Assembly (NCBI RefSeq): GCF_018882055.1
Contig: NZ_JACVPF010000002.1
Location: 62,001-126,000 of the forward strand
Direction: 5' to 3'
DNA length: 64,000 nt
Origin: Polynucleobacter sp. es-MAR-4
GTDB taxonomy: Bacteria; Pseudomonadota; Gammaproteobacteria; Burkholderiales; Burkholderiaceae
The notes beneath the pieces are model-generated. The model was given only the letters and a program-made list of their open reading frames with translations. It was not told where the DNA came from and did no database searches. The position numbers and the translations under genes were made by a program. The number at the start of each line of letters is the position of its first letter. Positions within the stretch are counted from its first letter, which is position 1. Below are positions 29,313-38,906 of the stretch, piece by piece.

Positions 29313-29642
29313 ATGCAAATGAAGTATTTAAAACCCATTTTGGTGGCCAGCACCCTCATTGGCTTAAGCCAATGGAGCGGACTCAGCCTCGCACAGACTG
29401 CTGACCAACTATACAAACGCGGCCTTGCTGCAACCTGTGCCAATTGTCACGGTACTGATGGCAAAGGTGTAGTTGATGGCGGCATGCCGCTGATTAACAA
29501 CCTCACCAGTCAAGAGATGTTAGCTAAGCTCAAGGCATACAAGAGCGGTGCTCTAGAAGGCACCATCATGCCCCAGCTAACAAAAGGCTACACAGATGAA
29601 CAACTCACCACTATTGCCAATCAACTTGGCAAGAAACAATAA
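29313..29642 (+). CDS. Monohaem c-type cytochrome, FccA/SoxE-like
   Basis: Periplasmic electron carrier of about 109 residues. The start is ATG 29313, which has GGAG 9 nt upstream; an ATG at 29295 is in frame but has no ribosome site. Signal peptide ends at LAQT. Haem motif CANCH (42-46) and a likely axial Met in TIMPQLT. Only one haem is encoded. It precedes a sulfide-dehydrogenase flavoprotein by 9 nt, so together they form a flavocytochrome c. Confidence 0.9.
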   Translation: MQMKYLKPILVASTLIGLSQWSGLSLAQTADQLYKRGLAATCANCHGTDGKGVVDGGMPLINNLTSQEMLAKLKAYKSGALEGTIMPQLTKGYTDEQLTTIANQLGKKQ

Positions 29643-29651
29643 GGAGGCGCC

Positions 29652-30929
29652 ATGGATCGTCGACATTTTATAGGTCAGAGCGCTGCAGCAGTAGGTCTAC
29701 TTGCAGGGCTTTCTAGTCAAACAAAAGCAGCTACTTTACAAAAAGCAGAAATCCTCGTTATTGGCGGTGGATATGGTGGCGCCACTGCCGCTAAATATTT
29801 ACGCTTATTCTCCAATAACACTGCGCGAGTAACTCTCATCGAGCCAAATACTTCATTTATCTCGTGCCCAATGTCTAATTTGGTTATTGGCGGCTCGCGC
29901 ACTTTAGCTGAAATTACCTCTCCGTATGACACTCTCAGCAAGCGTCATGGCATCAAGATTATTCAAGATAGCGTCAGCAGCATTGATCCAGATAAGAAAA
30001 CCGTTACGCTCGCTTCAGGCAAAACATTGCGTTACGACAAAGCTGTTGTGTCCCCTGGCGTTTCACTGAACTTCAAAAGCATTGAAGGCCTCGCTCAAGC
30101 CAACAAGGATGGCGTAACTTTGCAGGCCTGGAAAGCAGGACCAGAAACTGTGGCATTGCATAAGCAGATTGCCGCTATGCGCGAAGGCGGTACTTTTGCA
30201 ATTACGATTCCAGAAGCCCCTTATCGCTGCCCTCCTGGACCTTATGAGCGTGCCTGCCAAGTAGCCAACTATTTAAAGCAGCACAACCCTAAGGGTAAGG
30301 TATTGATTTTGGATGCCAACCAAGATGTGACCTCTAAAGGGGCTTTGTTTAAGAAGGTCTGGGCGGAGCAGTATGCAGGCATTATTGAATACCGACCAAA
30401 GAGCAACGTAGTTGGTGTTGATGCAAAAACCAAAACACTCAAACTCGAAGTTGAAGATGATGTGAAGGCCGATGTATTGAATGTCCTGCCGCAAATGGCC
30501 GCCGGTGAAATCGCTATTAAATCAGGATTGGCTAATTCAAACGGTCGTTGGGTAAATGTAAACTTCCTCAACTTTGAATCCACAGCTCGAAAAGACATTC
30601 ACGTCTTGGGCGATGCGATTCAGATTGCACCCTTAATGCCAAAGTCTGGTCATATGGCCAACCAACACGCCAAAGTAGCTGCAGCAGCTATCGTTGCAGA
30701 ATTGAGCGGCTGGGAAGTTAATCCAGCGCCAGTTCTAACCAACACTTGCTATAGCTTTGTGAATGATCGAGAAGTAGTTCACGTTGCCAGCGTTCATCAA
30801 TACAACGCTGCCGAAAAAACCTTTAAGACTGTTCCGGGATCAGGCGGCTTATCACCTGCACCATCCACCCTTGAGGGTGTTTATGCTTGGGGTTGGGCGC
30901 ACAACATCTGGGCCGATAGCTTGGGTTAA
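29652..30929 (+). CDS. fccB: Flavocytochrome c sulfide dehydrogenase flavoprotein subunit (FccB/SoxF)
   Basis: FAD protein that oxidises sulfide in the periplasm and passes electrons to the cytochrome subunit. It has 425 residues. The N-terminus has a Tat signal (DRRHFIG and a hydrophobic run to TKA), then the FAD dinucleotide fold VIGGGYGGATAAKYL. The family cysteines that form the active disulfide fit SCPMSN and YRCPPGPYERACQ, and HVLGDAI near residue 317 is the second FAD motif. Ribosome site AAGGAGG 5 nt upstream. The sulfide substrate is inferred from the family. Confidence 0.93.
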   Translation: MDRRHFIGQSAAAVGLLAGLSSQTKAATLQKAEILVIGGGYGGATAAKYLRLFSNNTARVTLIEPNTSFISCPMSNLVIGGSRTLAEITSPYDTLSKRHGIKIIQDSVSSIDPDKKTVTLASGKTLRYDKAVVSPGVSLNFKSIEGLAQANKDGVTLQAWKAGPETVALHKQIAAMREGGTFAITIPEAPYRCPPGPYERACQVANYLKQHNPKGKVLILDANQDVTSKGALFKKVWAEQYAGIIEYRPKSNVVGVDAKTKTLKLEVEDDVKADVLNVLPQMAAGEIAIKSGLANSNGRWVNVNFLNFESTARKDIHVLGDAIQIAPLMPKSGHMANQHAKVAAAAIVAELSGWEVNPAPVLTNTCYSFVNDREVVHVASVHQYNAAEKTFKTVPGSGGLSPAPSTLEGVYAWGWAHNIWADSLG

Positions 30930-30944
30930 GAAGTATTGACGCTC

Positions 30945-30975
30945 ATTAAAAAAGAGGCCTCGGCCTCTTTTTTAA
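30945..30975 (+). terminator. Bidirectional terminator between fccB and the DUF3422 gene
   Basis: Near-perfect palindrome ATTAAAAAAGAGGCC / GGCCTCTTTTTTAAT with a 2-nt centre (30959-30960). A and T runs flank the GC stem, so it ends transcription from both convergent genes. Confidence 0.92.
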
Positions 30976-30978
30976 TGT

Positions 30979-32334
30979 CTAGATAGATTTACCCATCTCA
31001 ATGATTCGTTTTCGTCTTCGCTTACTAATGAACAAGAAGACGATAGCAACTACCGGAGCAGCAATTGCAGCAACAATTTCCGGATGAATAGCAAGGCCAG
31101 CTTCTTTGCCACCCTTGGCAACATAGGCCAATAAGCTCACGGCATAGTAAGTTAAAACCAAAACAGACAAACTCTCCACAGTCTCTTGCAAGCGCAATTG
31201 CAGGCGCGCCCTTTGATCCATGCTAGCAAGTAATTTTTGCGTCTGCTCTTCGTTTACAAACTCAATACGTGTTCTGAGAGTTTGAGTTGTTCTTGAGATG
31301 CGATCGGACAATTCTTTTAATCTACGCTGAGTCCAAATGCAGGTACCCATAGCAGGCTGAAAGCGCCGATCCATAAACTCCGACAAGGACTGGACACCCG
31401 GAATCGGAGATTCTGCTAGCTCGTATAAATTTTTACTGAGTAGTTGGCTGTAGGCTTCAGAAGCGGTAAAGCGCAATCCATATCCTGAAATCCACTGTTC
31501 GGCCCTTGAGGCCAAATGGGAAAGCTCACCCAAAAACTGCCCATCCTTTTCAGTATGTACACCTGGCTCAGTTTGTAACTGAGAGATATTTTTAGAGAGG
31601 TCCGCCAATTCCGACTCCGCACTTCTGAGTGGCATGGAGAGACTCTTAGCTACCGGGAAAGCAATCATGGCAGCCATGCGATAAGTTTCCGCTTCAGCGA
31701 GGGCTCGCGCTATCCGTCCAGCCTGCCGGGAACCCAAAATATCGTGCGGGATAAAGTAAGAAATATAGCCATCCTCATCCAGGCGCAAATCCGTCCATAG
31801 CTGGGCTTTTTTACTCGATAGGATGTAGCTACCCAGTACAGTATTCCCGCTAAAAATGGCAGATACCTCTTGAGCCTCTGCGAAAAGCGGGCGATGCTCA
31901 AATACGAGATCTAAGGCAGAAATTCTTTCGCCACCCGCCTCGACAATTGTTGGGCAATCCAAGCTTTGAAACAACTTATCCAAGCTCTTCTCAAGCACAA
32001 GACGAGACTCTAAGAGAGGCCCAGTAATTTTGACGGGATTATGTGTAATCGCGGCAATGGTTGCAAACTCACCATGCAATTCCCACTTGAGAAGAACTCT
32101 CTGGGGCTCAGGAGCTAGGGTCAATATTTTGAAAGAGTGATCCTGCTCTTCATCATGAGGCACACCCAATGCATTACTTAACTTTTGAATCCACTCAATT
32201 TGAGTCCGACGAGAATTCGCATCCAACAAAAAAGATTGCGAAAGCACCCTTTCATTTGGCCAAAGTGCAATTGGGGGGCGTGCATGCACCTCTTCGTGCA
32301 ACTGTTTTCGAGCGGGATGATCGTAAGGTTTCAT
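30979..32334 (-). CDS. DUF3422 family membrane protein
   Basis: 451 residues. The N-terminal motif EEVHARPPIALWP is the DUF3422 signature. The middle is helical and acidic/basic mixed, and the C-terminus has two predicted membrane helices (SLSVLVLTYYAVSLLAYVA and IAAPVVAIVFLFI) ending in a cluster of Arg/Lys (SKRRRKRI). This layout, a large soluble domain followed by two C-terminal helices, recalls CorA-type channels, but that is my inference. It follows the TAXI-like gene by 30 nt in the same direction. Biochemical function unknown. Confidence 0.9.
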   Translation of the reverse strand: MKPYDHPARKQLHEEVHARPPIALWPNERVLSQSFLLDANSRRTQIEWIQKLSNALGVPHDEEQDHSFKILTLAPEPQRVLLKWELHGEFATIAAITHNPVKITGPLLESRLVLEKSLDKLFQSLDCPTIVEAGGERISALDLVFEHRPLFAEAQEVSAIFSGNTVLGSYILSSKKAQLWTDLRLDEDGYISYFIPHDILGSRQAGRIARALAEAETYRMAAMIAFPVAKSLSMPLRSAESELADLSKNISQLQTEPGVHTEKDGQFLGELSHLASRAEQWISGYGLRFTASEAYSQLLSKNLYELAESPIPGVQSLSEFMDRRFQPAMGTCIWTQRRLKELSDRISRTTQTLRTRIEFVNEEQTQKLLASMDQRARLQLRLQETVESLSVLVLTYYAVSLLAYVAKGGKEAGLAIHPEIVAAIAAPVVAIVFLFISKRRRKRIIEMGKSI

Positions 32335-32364
32335 AAGAGCTGCATATTGATGGATATAAGCAAA

Positions 32365-33771
32365 CTATACGCCACCAGACTCTGCTTCGATTTGATAAGG
32401 ATGAACGCCCCGATTTAAGCAACTACGGACGTAATCAATACTAGTCCGCAAGGCATAGTAATCACTGGCCATACTCTTGGACACTTTTAGCTGGAGTGCT
32501 TCATATTCTAATAAGTCGAGCTTTTTAAGATAGTCATCCTTGTTAGCTGAACTGAAGTTATCAGTTAATTCTTGCTCATAGGACTTTAAGGTGCCATAAA
32601 GTTTATTAATTTTTCGCTTCATCCGCTTATTGCGGTATCCCGGCAAAGTCAACAAAATGGGGTAAGAGATTGCGAAGAATGGAAGCAACACAAATACCAA
32701 GCGGTTAATCAACTCTGCCAACCAAAATGGGAAATAGGTCATTAGCAACGGAGATCCATTTTTCTCATAATGCAAAGCTACAGGACTTTCAGGCAGACCA
32801 GTATGCTTAAAAGAAGGAAATTCGCCATGATCCGAAAAGAATGTAGTTCTTCCATTAATCTCACGCGCAGCCTCTAAGAATAAGAACTGCAGTGCGGGAT
32901 GCATTCTGTCATCAATGAGTAGATTTGTAGTTGAGGCCATTAACTTAATATCCCTGGAGGGGAAGTTACGTATCAAGCTAAATCCACCGGTTGGTACATT
33001 CAGAATTTGCATGTAGGGGAATAAACGAGAATATGCTTCCGCCCTAGGAAATGCAGATAAATGCAAGCTTGGATCTTTTAAGAGCGTCTGAACATTGGGG
33101 GCCTCATAGGCATCAACAATAAAGGCGGCATCAATCTCGCCCTTTTGCAAAGCTTCAACCGATTTTGATCCTGAGAGATAAAGAAAATTAGCGCCCTCTT
33201 CATATCCGTTTACCTTCAGAATTTGCATTGCTTGCGCATGAGTCCCACTACCCTTTTCCCCCACAGACATTCTGGAATTAAGAAAGTAACTAGATCGCGC
33301 TTTCACTTCTTGATAATTAGTCGAATCTACCTCGGCACCTCGATAGAACAACCAGATTGGATCGTAAGAGATTGTCCCCAGCGATTGAACGCCGACAATG
33401 TCATGGGGATTAAATGCACCAGCTTGTATAAAGGCAGCTTGAACAGGATCTTTCCGATCCGCCAAACGCCGCATATTTTCTTCCGCACCTTTAGTTGGAA
33501 GTAATTCCAAAGTAATGCCTTTTTTCTCAAAAAAAGCAGCGTACTTTTTACCCAGGGCATCATAAGATCCACCAGGCTGCCCCGTTGCCATAACAACATG
33601 TCGCGGTGGCGGAGGATCTGCATACAACCAAATCGCAAGCAAAATTAAAAGGAGTGTCACCAGAATTGGCCATGCTTCTTTTAGAAATTGCGTGAAGTCA
33701 CCCCACTTTTCTTGAGCGGTTTCACAGATCCCCAAGTAGGTTTCATTAATGTCTTGTTTGATACTTCCCAT
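32365..33771 (-). CDS. Membrane-anchored TAXI-family TRAP solute-binding-like protein
   Basis: About 468 residues. An N-terminal helix (ILVTLLLILLAIWLYAD) is followed by a TAXI domain: MATGQPGGSYDALGKKYA, ELLPTKGAEENMRRLADR, SVGEKGSGTHAQAMQIL. Unlike free periplasmic TAXI receptors, a second hydrophobic stretch near residues 345-375 and a C-terminal coiled-coil-like region follow. No TRAP permease gene is nearby. ATG 33771 is chosen; a longer TTG frame reaches 33804. It diverges from the pirin gene and probably shares an operon with DUF3422. It may sense rather than transport (inference). Confidence 0.85.
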   Translation of the reverse strand: MGSIKQDINETYLGICETAQEKWGDFTQFLKEAWPILVTLLLILLAIWLYADPPPPRHVVMATGQPGGSYDALGKKYAAFFEKKGITLELLPTKGAEENMRRLADRKDPVQAAFIQAGAFNPHDIVGVQSLGTISYDPIWLFYRGAEVDSTNYQEVKARSSYFLNSRMSVGEKGSGTHAQAMQILKVNGYEEGANFLYLSGSKSVEALQKGEIDAAFIVDAYEAPNVQTLLKDPSLHLSAFPRAEAYSRLFPYMQILNVPTGGFSLIRNFPSRDIKLMASTTNLLIDDRMHPALQFLFLEAAREINGRTTFFSDHGEFPSFKHTGLPESPVALHYEKNGSPLLMTYFPFWLAELINRLVFVLLPFFAISYPILLTLPGYRNKRMKRKINKLYGTLKSYEQELTDNFSSANKDDYLKKLDLLEYEALQLKVSKSMASDYYALRTSIDYVRSCLNRGVHPYQIEAESGGV

Positions 33772-33842
33772 GGAAGGCCAATCAGCAAATAGGTGAAAAG
33801 CCAATGATAATGGGCTTATTCGCTTTCCGAAAAGGAACCAAG

Positions 33843-34544
33843 ATGTTGACCCTCAGAAAATCTCAAGAACGCGGCTATGCAGACCATGGGTGGCTTAAAA
33901 GCTTTCACTCCTTCTCTTTTGCTGGTTACCATGACCCTCAATTTATGGGCTGGGGCAATTTAAGGGTAATTAATGAGGATCGAGTAGCGGCAGGCATGGG
34001 CTTTGGCAAGCATGGTCACCGTAATATGGAAATCATCAGCTATGTTTTATCTGGTGAATTAGCCCACGAAGACAGCATGGGGAACGTGAAAGGCATTCCG
34101 CCTGGCGATGTTCAACGTATGAGCGCTGGAACCGGGGTAACCCATAGCGAATTCAATCACGCTAAAGATCAGACAACCCATTTCCTGCAAATTTGGATTG
34201 AGCCAAACATTCTGGAAATCCCGCCCAGCTACGAACAAAAAACAATTCCCCATTCAGCTAAGCAGGGCAAGCTTTGCTTAATAGCATCCCCAGACGGGGG
34301 AGGTAACTCAGTCAAAATTCACGCAGATGCTCGAATATATGCAGGTCTATTTGATGAATCCCAATCCCAGACATTAGAGCTCGATCCAGGGCGTAAAGCC
34401 TACGTTCACCTTGTGAAAGGCGCCCTAGAGATCAATGGCATACCCCTATCCACTGGTGATGCGCTATTGATAGAGAATGAAAGCGGTCTTCTTATTAATA
34501 ACGGTAATGGCGCTGAAGTCATGATCTTTGACCTGAGTCATTAA
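33843..34544 (+). CDS. Pirin family protein
   Basis: Bicupin metal-binding protein, about 233 residues. Family motifs: RGYADHGWLKSFHSFSFA, the metal-site histidines in GKHGHRNMEI, SGELAHEDSMG, and RMSAGTGVTHSEFN. Some pirins are quercetinases, others regulators; which applies is not visible. ATG 33843 is chosen because GGA lies 7 nt before it; an in-frame ATG at 33804 adds a poorly conserved 13 residues. Confidence 0.93.
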   Translation: MLTLRKSQERGYADHGWLKSFHSFSFAGYHDPQFMGWGNLRVINEDRVAAGMGFGKHGHRNMEIISYVLSGELAHEDSMGNVKGIPPGDVQRMSAGTGVTHSEFNHAKDQTTHFLQIWIEPNILEIPPSYEQKTIPHSAKQGKLCLIASPDGGGNSVKIHADARIYAGLFDESQSQTLELDPGRKAYVHLVKGALEINGIPLSTGDALLIENESGLLINNGNGAEVMIFDLSH

Positions 34545-34609
34545 AAATTTGTCATTTGAGACTTACGATGATCCACTGACTAACAAACCAATCCATTGAA
34601 ATATAGCTC

Positions 34610-36157
34610 ATGATCGAGATATCAGAAAAGCGCTTAATCGGCCCCATTATTCGGCTCCACCCTAATGACAACATCGTAGTTGCAAGGGTAGATGTAGCAA
34701 TTGGTGAAGCGGTACCGAGTGAGAATTTCACCAGCCGCAGCCAGGTTCCCGCTGGCTACAAAATTGCAGCTAAGAAAATCCTCAAGGGTGAGCCAATTCT
34801 GAAATACAACGTGACCGTGGGATTTGCCAATACTGACATTGAAGCCGGCATGATGGTCCATAGTCACAACACGGAGTTTCGTGAATTTGATCGGGACTAT
34901 GCCTATGCGAGCGAATACAAACCCACTACCCTCTTGCCGGAGTCTGAGCGTGCAACCTTTCAAGGTTATGTGCGCGCCAATGGAAAAGTAGGCACTCGTA
35001 ATTTCATCGGCATTCTATCTACCGTAAATTGCTCTGCAACCGTCGTCAACAAAATTGCAGAATGGTTTACCCCTGAACGCTTAAAAGATTTTCCCAATAT
35101 CGATGGTGTTATTGCCTTTAGTCACGGCATTGGTTGTGGCATGGAAATGAGTGGTGAGCCAATGCAACTGCTTCGCCGAACCATGGCTGGATATGCTCAG
35201 CACCCTAACCTGGCTGCCGCCCTGATCATTGGCTTAGGTTGCGAACGCAATCAACTCAAAGGCTTAATGGAGCAAGAGGCATTGGAAGAAAATTCCACTT
35301 TGCATACTTTCATCATGCAAGAAACTGGTGGCACTCGCAAAACAATTGAAGCGGGAATTGAGGCTGTCAAAGCACTCCTCCCGGAAGCCAATAAGGCGAA
35401 GAGGCAAACTGTCTCTGCAAGTCATCTCTGCGTTGGTTTGCAATGCGGTGGATCGGATGGCTTCTCTTCAATTACTGCTAACCCAGCCTTAGGCGCCGCA
35501 ATTGATATTTTGTCGCGCCATGGTGGTACTGGCATCCTCTCCGAAACACCGGAGATTTATGGCGTTGAACATACACTCACTCGCAGAGCAGCAAGCAAGG
35601 CTATCGGTGAAAAATTAATCCAACGTATTCGTTGGTGGAAAGATGAATACTCTGTTGGTCGCGATGTCCAAATTAATGGGCAAGTCAGTCCCGGAAATCA
35701 AATTGGTGGTCTAGCCAATATCTTTGAAAAATCTCTGGGCTCATCCATGAAAGGCGGTACCGGACCTTTGATGGAAGTCTATCGCTATGCAGAACCAGTC
35801 AAAGCTAAAGGCTTTGTGTTTATGGATACACCTGGTTTTGACCCGGTCTCAGCGACAGGTCAAATTGCTGGCGGTGCAAACTTGATTGCATTTACTACAG
35901 GACGTGGTTCCATGTTTGGGTCAAAGCCAGCGCCTTGCATCAAACTCGCCACCAATACACCAATGTATGAGCGACTTACCGAAGATATGGATATCAATTG
36001 TGGTGAGATCTTGGATGGTACGGTTTCAGTTCAAGAGATGGGGCAACGGATATTTGAGCTCTTTCTGAGGACGGCATCGGGAGAGGCATCTAAAAGTGAA
36101 TTGTTAGGCCTGGGAGACTATGAATTCGTTCCCTGGCAAATCGGGGTCATGAGCTAA
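34610..36157 (+). CDS. UxaA/GarD family sugar-acid dehydratase
   Basis: Dehydratase acting on altronate, galactarate or a related aldarate; 515 residues, the full fused form. An N-terminal SAF domain (about 1-95, HPNDNIVVARVDVAIGE) is joined to the catalytic UxaA domain: GYVRANGKVGTRNFIGIL, FSHGIGCGM, GLGCERNQ, LCVGLQCGGSDGFSS, GGTGILSETPEIYGVE. These motifs hold the metal ligands. It stands alone, without other hexuronate genes in the window, so the substrate is open. Confidence 0.92.
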   Translation: MIEISEKRLIGPIIRLHPNDNIVVARVDVAIGEAVPSENFTSRSQVPAGYKIAAKKILKGEPILKYNVTVGFANTDIEAGMMVHSHNTEFREFDRDYAYASEYKPTTLLPESERATFQGYVRANGKVGTRNFIGILSTVNCSATVVNKIAEWFTPERLKDFPNIDGVIAFSHGIGCGMEMSGEPMQLLRRTMAGYAQHPNLAAALIIGLGCERNQLKGLMEQEALEENSTLHTFIMQETGGTRKTIEAGIEAVKALLPEANKAKRQTVSASHLCVGLQCGGSDGFSSITANPALGAAIDILSRHGGTGILSETPEIYGVEHTLTRRAASKAIGEKLIQRIRWWKDEYSVGRDVQINGQVSPGNQIGGLANIFEKSLGSSMKGGTGPLMEVYRYAEPVKAKGFVFMDTPGFDPVSATGQIAGGANLIAFTTGRGSMFGSKPAPCIKLATNTPMYERLTEDMDINCGEILDGTVSVQEMGQRIFELFLRTASGEASKSELLGLGDYEFVPWQIGVMS

Positions 36158-36184
36158 GCCGGGTAGGCAACAAGGCAACAAGTG

Positions 36185-36207
36185 AGCGGGCTAAATGCCC
36201 GCTTTTT
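36185..36207 (+). terminator. Rho-independent terminator after the UxaA/GarD gene
   Basis: AGCGGGC, loop TAAAT, GCCCGCT, then five T (36203-36207). Confidence 0.88.
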
Positions 36208-36288
36208 CTATGCTCAAAAGAAGCTAGAAATCATCGCCGGGGACTGTAGAATTGAACTTATTGAGTTAATCAGGAATTCATTAGGATT

Positions 36289-37269
36289 ATGAAATTCAGG
36301 GACTATTACGAAACACTTGGTGTAGCACGTGGCGCTACCGAAGCAGAAATTAAGGCGGCTTACCGCAAACTCGCTCGCAAATATCATCCAGACGTTAATA
36401 AAGAGGCTGGCGCAGAAGAGCAATTTAAGGCGGTCGGCGAAGCCTATTCCGTTCTTAAGGACACTGAAAAACGTGCTGCTTACGATCGCATGGGCGCCAA
36501 CTGGAAAAATGGACAAGACTTCACCCCTCCACCAAACTGGAATGAAGGTTTTGAATACTCCGATGGCAACTTTGGTGGCGGTCATGGTGGATTTGGTGGT
36601 GGTTATGAAGGTGACCAAAGTGAGTTCTTTGAGTCACTCTTTGGTCGAGGTCGACATCGTCAAGGGGGTCGTGGCGGCAATCCACGCCAAGGCATGGACT
36701 TCAAAGGCCAAGATCATCACGCCAAAATATTGATTGATCTTGCCGACGCCTATAACGGCGCAAAACGCACTATTGCACTGCATATGCCAACGCAAGATGC
36801 TAATGGACATGTCAGCACCCAAGAGCGCAAACTTGATGTCAGTATTCCTAAGGGCATTAAGGCTGGCCAAAATTTACGCTTAGCTGGTCAAGGTGGCCCT
36901 GGCATGGGTTCTGGTGGTGCAGGTGACCTGTATCTTGAGATTGATTTTCATCCAAACGCCATTTACCGCGTAGACGGTAAAGATGTTTACCTGGATTTAC
37001 CTCTTGCCCCATGGGAAGCTGCGCTGGGCACAACCGTGAACATCCCTACCCCTGCAGGGTCCACTCTGGAATTAAAGATTCCCGCCGGTACAGCAACAGG
37101 CCGCAAGATGAGGCTTAAAGGAAAAGGTATTCCCAGCAAAGAAGCTGGCGACTTCTATGTAGTGCCAAACATTGTTTTGCCTGGCGCTGAAACTGATGCG
37201 CAAAAAGAAGCGTATCAAGCACTAGAGAAAGCTTTTGATTTCAACCCCAGAACCCACCTGAAGGGATGA
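36289..37269 (+). CDS. cbpA: DnaJ-class co-chaperone CbpA
   Basis: Hsp40 partner of DnaK, 326 residues. J domain at 1-70 with YYETLGVARGATEAEI and the HPD tripeptide (KYHPDVN). A Gly/Phe-rich linker (FGGGHGGFGGGYEG) follows, then the two C-terminal substrate-binding subdomains. The CxxCxGxG zinc finger of DnaJ is absent, so this is the CbpA type. The stop overlaps the next start (GGATGATG) by 4 nt. Confidence 0.95.
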   Translation: MKFRDYYETLGVARGATEAEIKAAYRKLARKYHPDVNKEAGAEEQFKAVGEAYSVLKDTEKRAAYDRMGANWKNGQDFTPPPNWNEGFEYSDGNFGGGHGGFGGGYEGDQSEFFESLFGRGRHRQGGRGGNPRQGMDFKGQDHHAKILIDLADAYNGAKRTIALHMPTQDANGHVSTQERKLDVSIPKGIKAGQNLRLAGQGGPGMGSGGAGDLYLEIDFHPNAIYRVDGKDVYLDLPLAPWEAALGTTVNIPTPAGSTLELKIPAGTATGRKMRLKGKGIPSKEAGDFYVVPNIVLPGAETDAQKEAYQALEKAFDFNPRTHLKG

Positions 37270-37592
37270 TGAACATGACACAAACAAAAATCACCTGGAT
37301 TGAAGGTAGTCTCGTTGAAGAAGAGGTGCATATGAGCATTGTGGAGATTTCACAGGCTACGCGTGCACCAGAGGATCTCATCATGTCTTGGGTAACAGAA
37401 GGCGTACTCAGCCCCACCGGCTCCTCCCCTGAAGACTGGCGCTTTAGCGGGGACTCTCTCAAGCGAGCAAAAACTGCAGCACACCTTACGCATGACCTTG
37501 AGCTCAACACTCCTGGGGTTGCCTTAGCGCTCGATCTCTTAGATGAGATCACTCGCTTACGCAGCCAACTGCTTCGCACAAATTTAGATTAA
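37266..37592 (+). CDS. cbpM: CbpM-like chaperone modulator
   Basis: Small MerR-like protein that binds the J domain and inhibits CbpA in characterised bacteria. It has 108 residues, with the helix-turn-helix type region IVEISQATRAPEDLIMSWVTEG and a C-terminal helix LDLLDEITRLRSQLLR. Starts inside the cbpA stop codon, so the pair is translationally coupled. Confidence 0.9.
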   Translation: MMNMTQTKITWIEGSLVEEEVHMSIVEISQATRAPEDLIMSWVTEGVLSPTGSSPEDWRFSGDSLKRAKTAAHLTHDLELNTPGVALALDLLDEITRLRSQLLRTNLD

Positions 37593-37598
37593 GCCTAA

Positions 37599-38906
37599 TT
37601 GAACACAAGCTTACTTAAACATAATCCCAAACAAGCTAAGGACATCAGCCTTTTTTCCGCCACTGCACTAGGTATTGGTGGGATGATGGGTGCAGGCTTG
37701 TATTCCTTGCTCGGTTTAGCAAGCTCGCATGCTGGCAGCCATTTGCCATTGGCTTTTCTGATTGGCGCCATTGCAGCCGCATTCTCTGTCTACTCTTACG
37801 CAAAACTTGGTGCTGCTTTCCCTAGCAGTGGGGGTGCAGCGACCTTTACAGTCATGAGTTTTGGGCCAGGAATTATTTCTGGCGGCATTAATCTATTTCA
37901 ATATATTGCCTACCTGATAGCTGCCGCCTTATATGCAGCAGGATTTGTTGAATACACCAACACCCTCTTTGGCGGAGATCTCTCTCCTGTTTTACTCAAA
38001 TGCATTACTGCAGCGATCATCTTGATTTGTACATTCCTGAATCTTCTTGGGCCGAGCTTGGTTGGCAAAGCTGAAGCGATAGTAATTGCTCTAGTCGTGA
38101 TCAGCCTCATTGTTTTTTCTGCCATGGGAATTCATCAGGCAGATCTTAAAAGCTACCACATGACACCTTTCTCATTTGAAGGCATTGTGGTAGCTGCAGG
38201 CATTCTTTATATTAATTTCCAAGGCTTCGGAGTAGTAACCAATTCTTCATCAGCTATGAAGAGTCCACAAAAAGAATTACCTCTAGCCATGTTTTCTGCA
38301 CTGATCTTAGTGACCATTGCTTACTTAGCAGTGAGCACGGCTGTTGTCTTACTCATGCCCCTAAACTTGATCCAATTAGATAATGGCCACGTCCTTGCTG
38401 ACGCAGCAGAAATAGTGGCAGGCAAACTCGGCTTTATTATCATTAGCATTTCCGCTTTACTAGCCTGCGCTGCAGCAGTAAATGCCACCATTTTTGCAGC
38501 CTCTAATATCGCAGCCGATCTTGCAGAGACCTATGAGGTCTCTAGCGCCTTAGGAAACTCCGTGCTGAAGAGCAAGCTTCGCGCGCTTACCGTCTCTTCG
38601 ATTGGCGTCATTGTTTTGGCCTTGATCTTCCCTCTAAGCGAAGTAGGTCAAATGGCGAGCCTAGCGTTTTTATTGGTTTATGCCGTTATTAGCTACGGAC
38701 ATCTTCGAGTGCACAAGCAGACTGGAGCCAGTCCAAAAATTTTGTGGTGTGTGATTGCAATCAATCTAAGCTTATTCACCGCCCTACTGATGAATACGAT
38801 CAAGGCCGCACCATCCAGCGCTATTGCTCTTTTAATTGCCCTTGTAGCCTCTTTTGGACTTGAGGCATTCTCACTTCTCAAATCCAAGCGCCACAAGTTA
38901 CATTAA
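37599..38906 (+). CDS. APC superfamily amino-acid/polyamine permease
   Basis: Inner-membrane transporter with about 12 helices, 435 residues. The first helix bears the substrate-binding break GIGGMMGAGLYSLLG typical of APC proteins, and PSSGGAATF marks the second-third helix region. Start is TTG 37599, six nt after cbpM; no clear ribosome site, so it may rely on coupling. The substrate cannot be read from sequence. Its stop overlaps the convergent uup stop. Confidence 0.88.
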   Translation: MNTSLLKHNPKQAKDISLFSATALGIGGMMGAGLYSLLGLASSHAGSHLPLAFLIGAIAAAFSVYSYAKLGAAFPSSGGAATFTVMSFGPGIISGGINLFQYIAYLIAAALYAAGFVEYTNTLFGGDLSPVLLKCITAAIILICTFLNLLGPSLVGKAEAIVIALVVISLIVFSAMGIHQADLKSYHMTPFSFEGIVVAAGILYINFQGFGVVTNSSSAMKSPQKELPLAMFSALILVTIAYLAVSTAVVLLMPLNLIQLDNGHVLADAAEIVAGKLGFIIISISALLACAAAVNATIFAASNIAADLAETYEVSSALGNSVLKSKLRALTVSSIGVIVLALIFPLSEVGQMASLAFLLVYAVISYGHLRVHKQTGASPKILWCVIAINLSLFTALLMNTIKAAPSSAIALLIALVASFGLEAFSLLKSKRHKLH

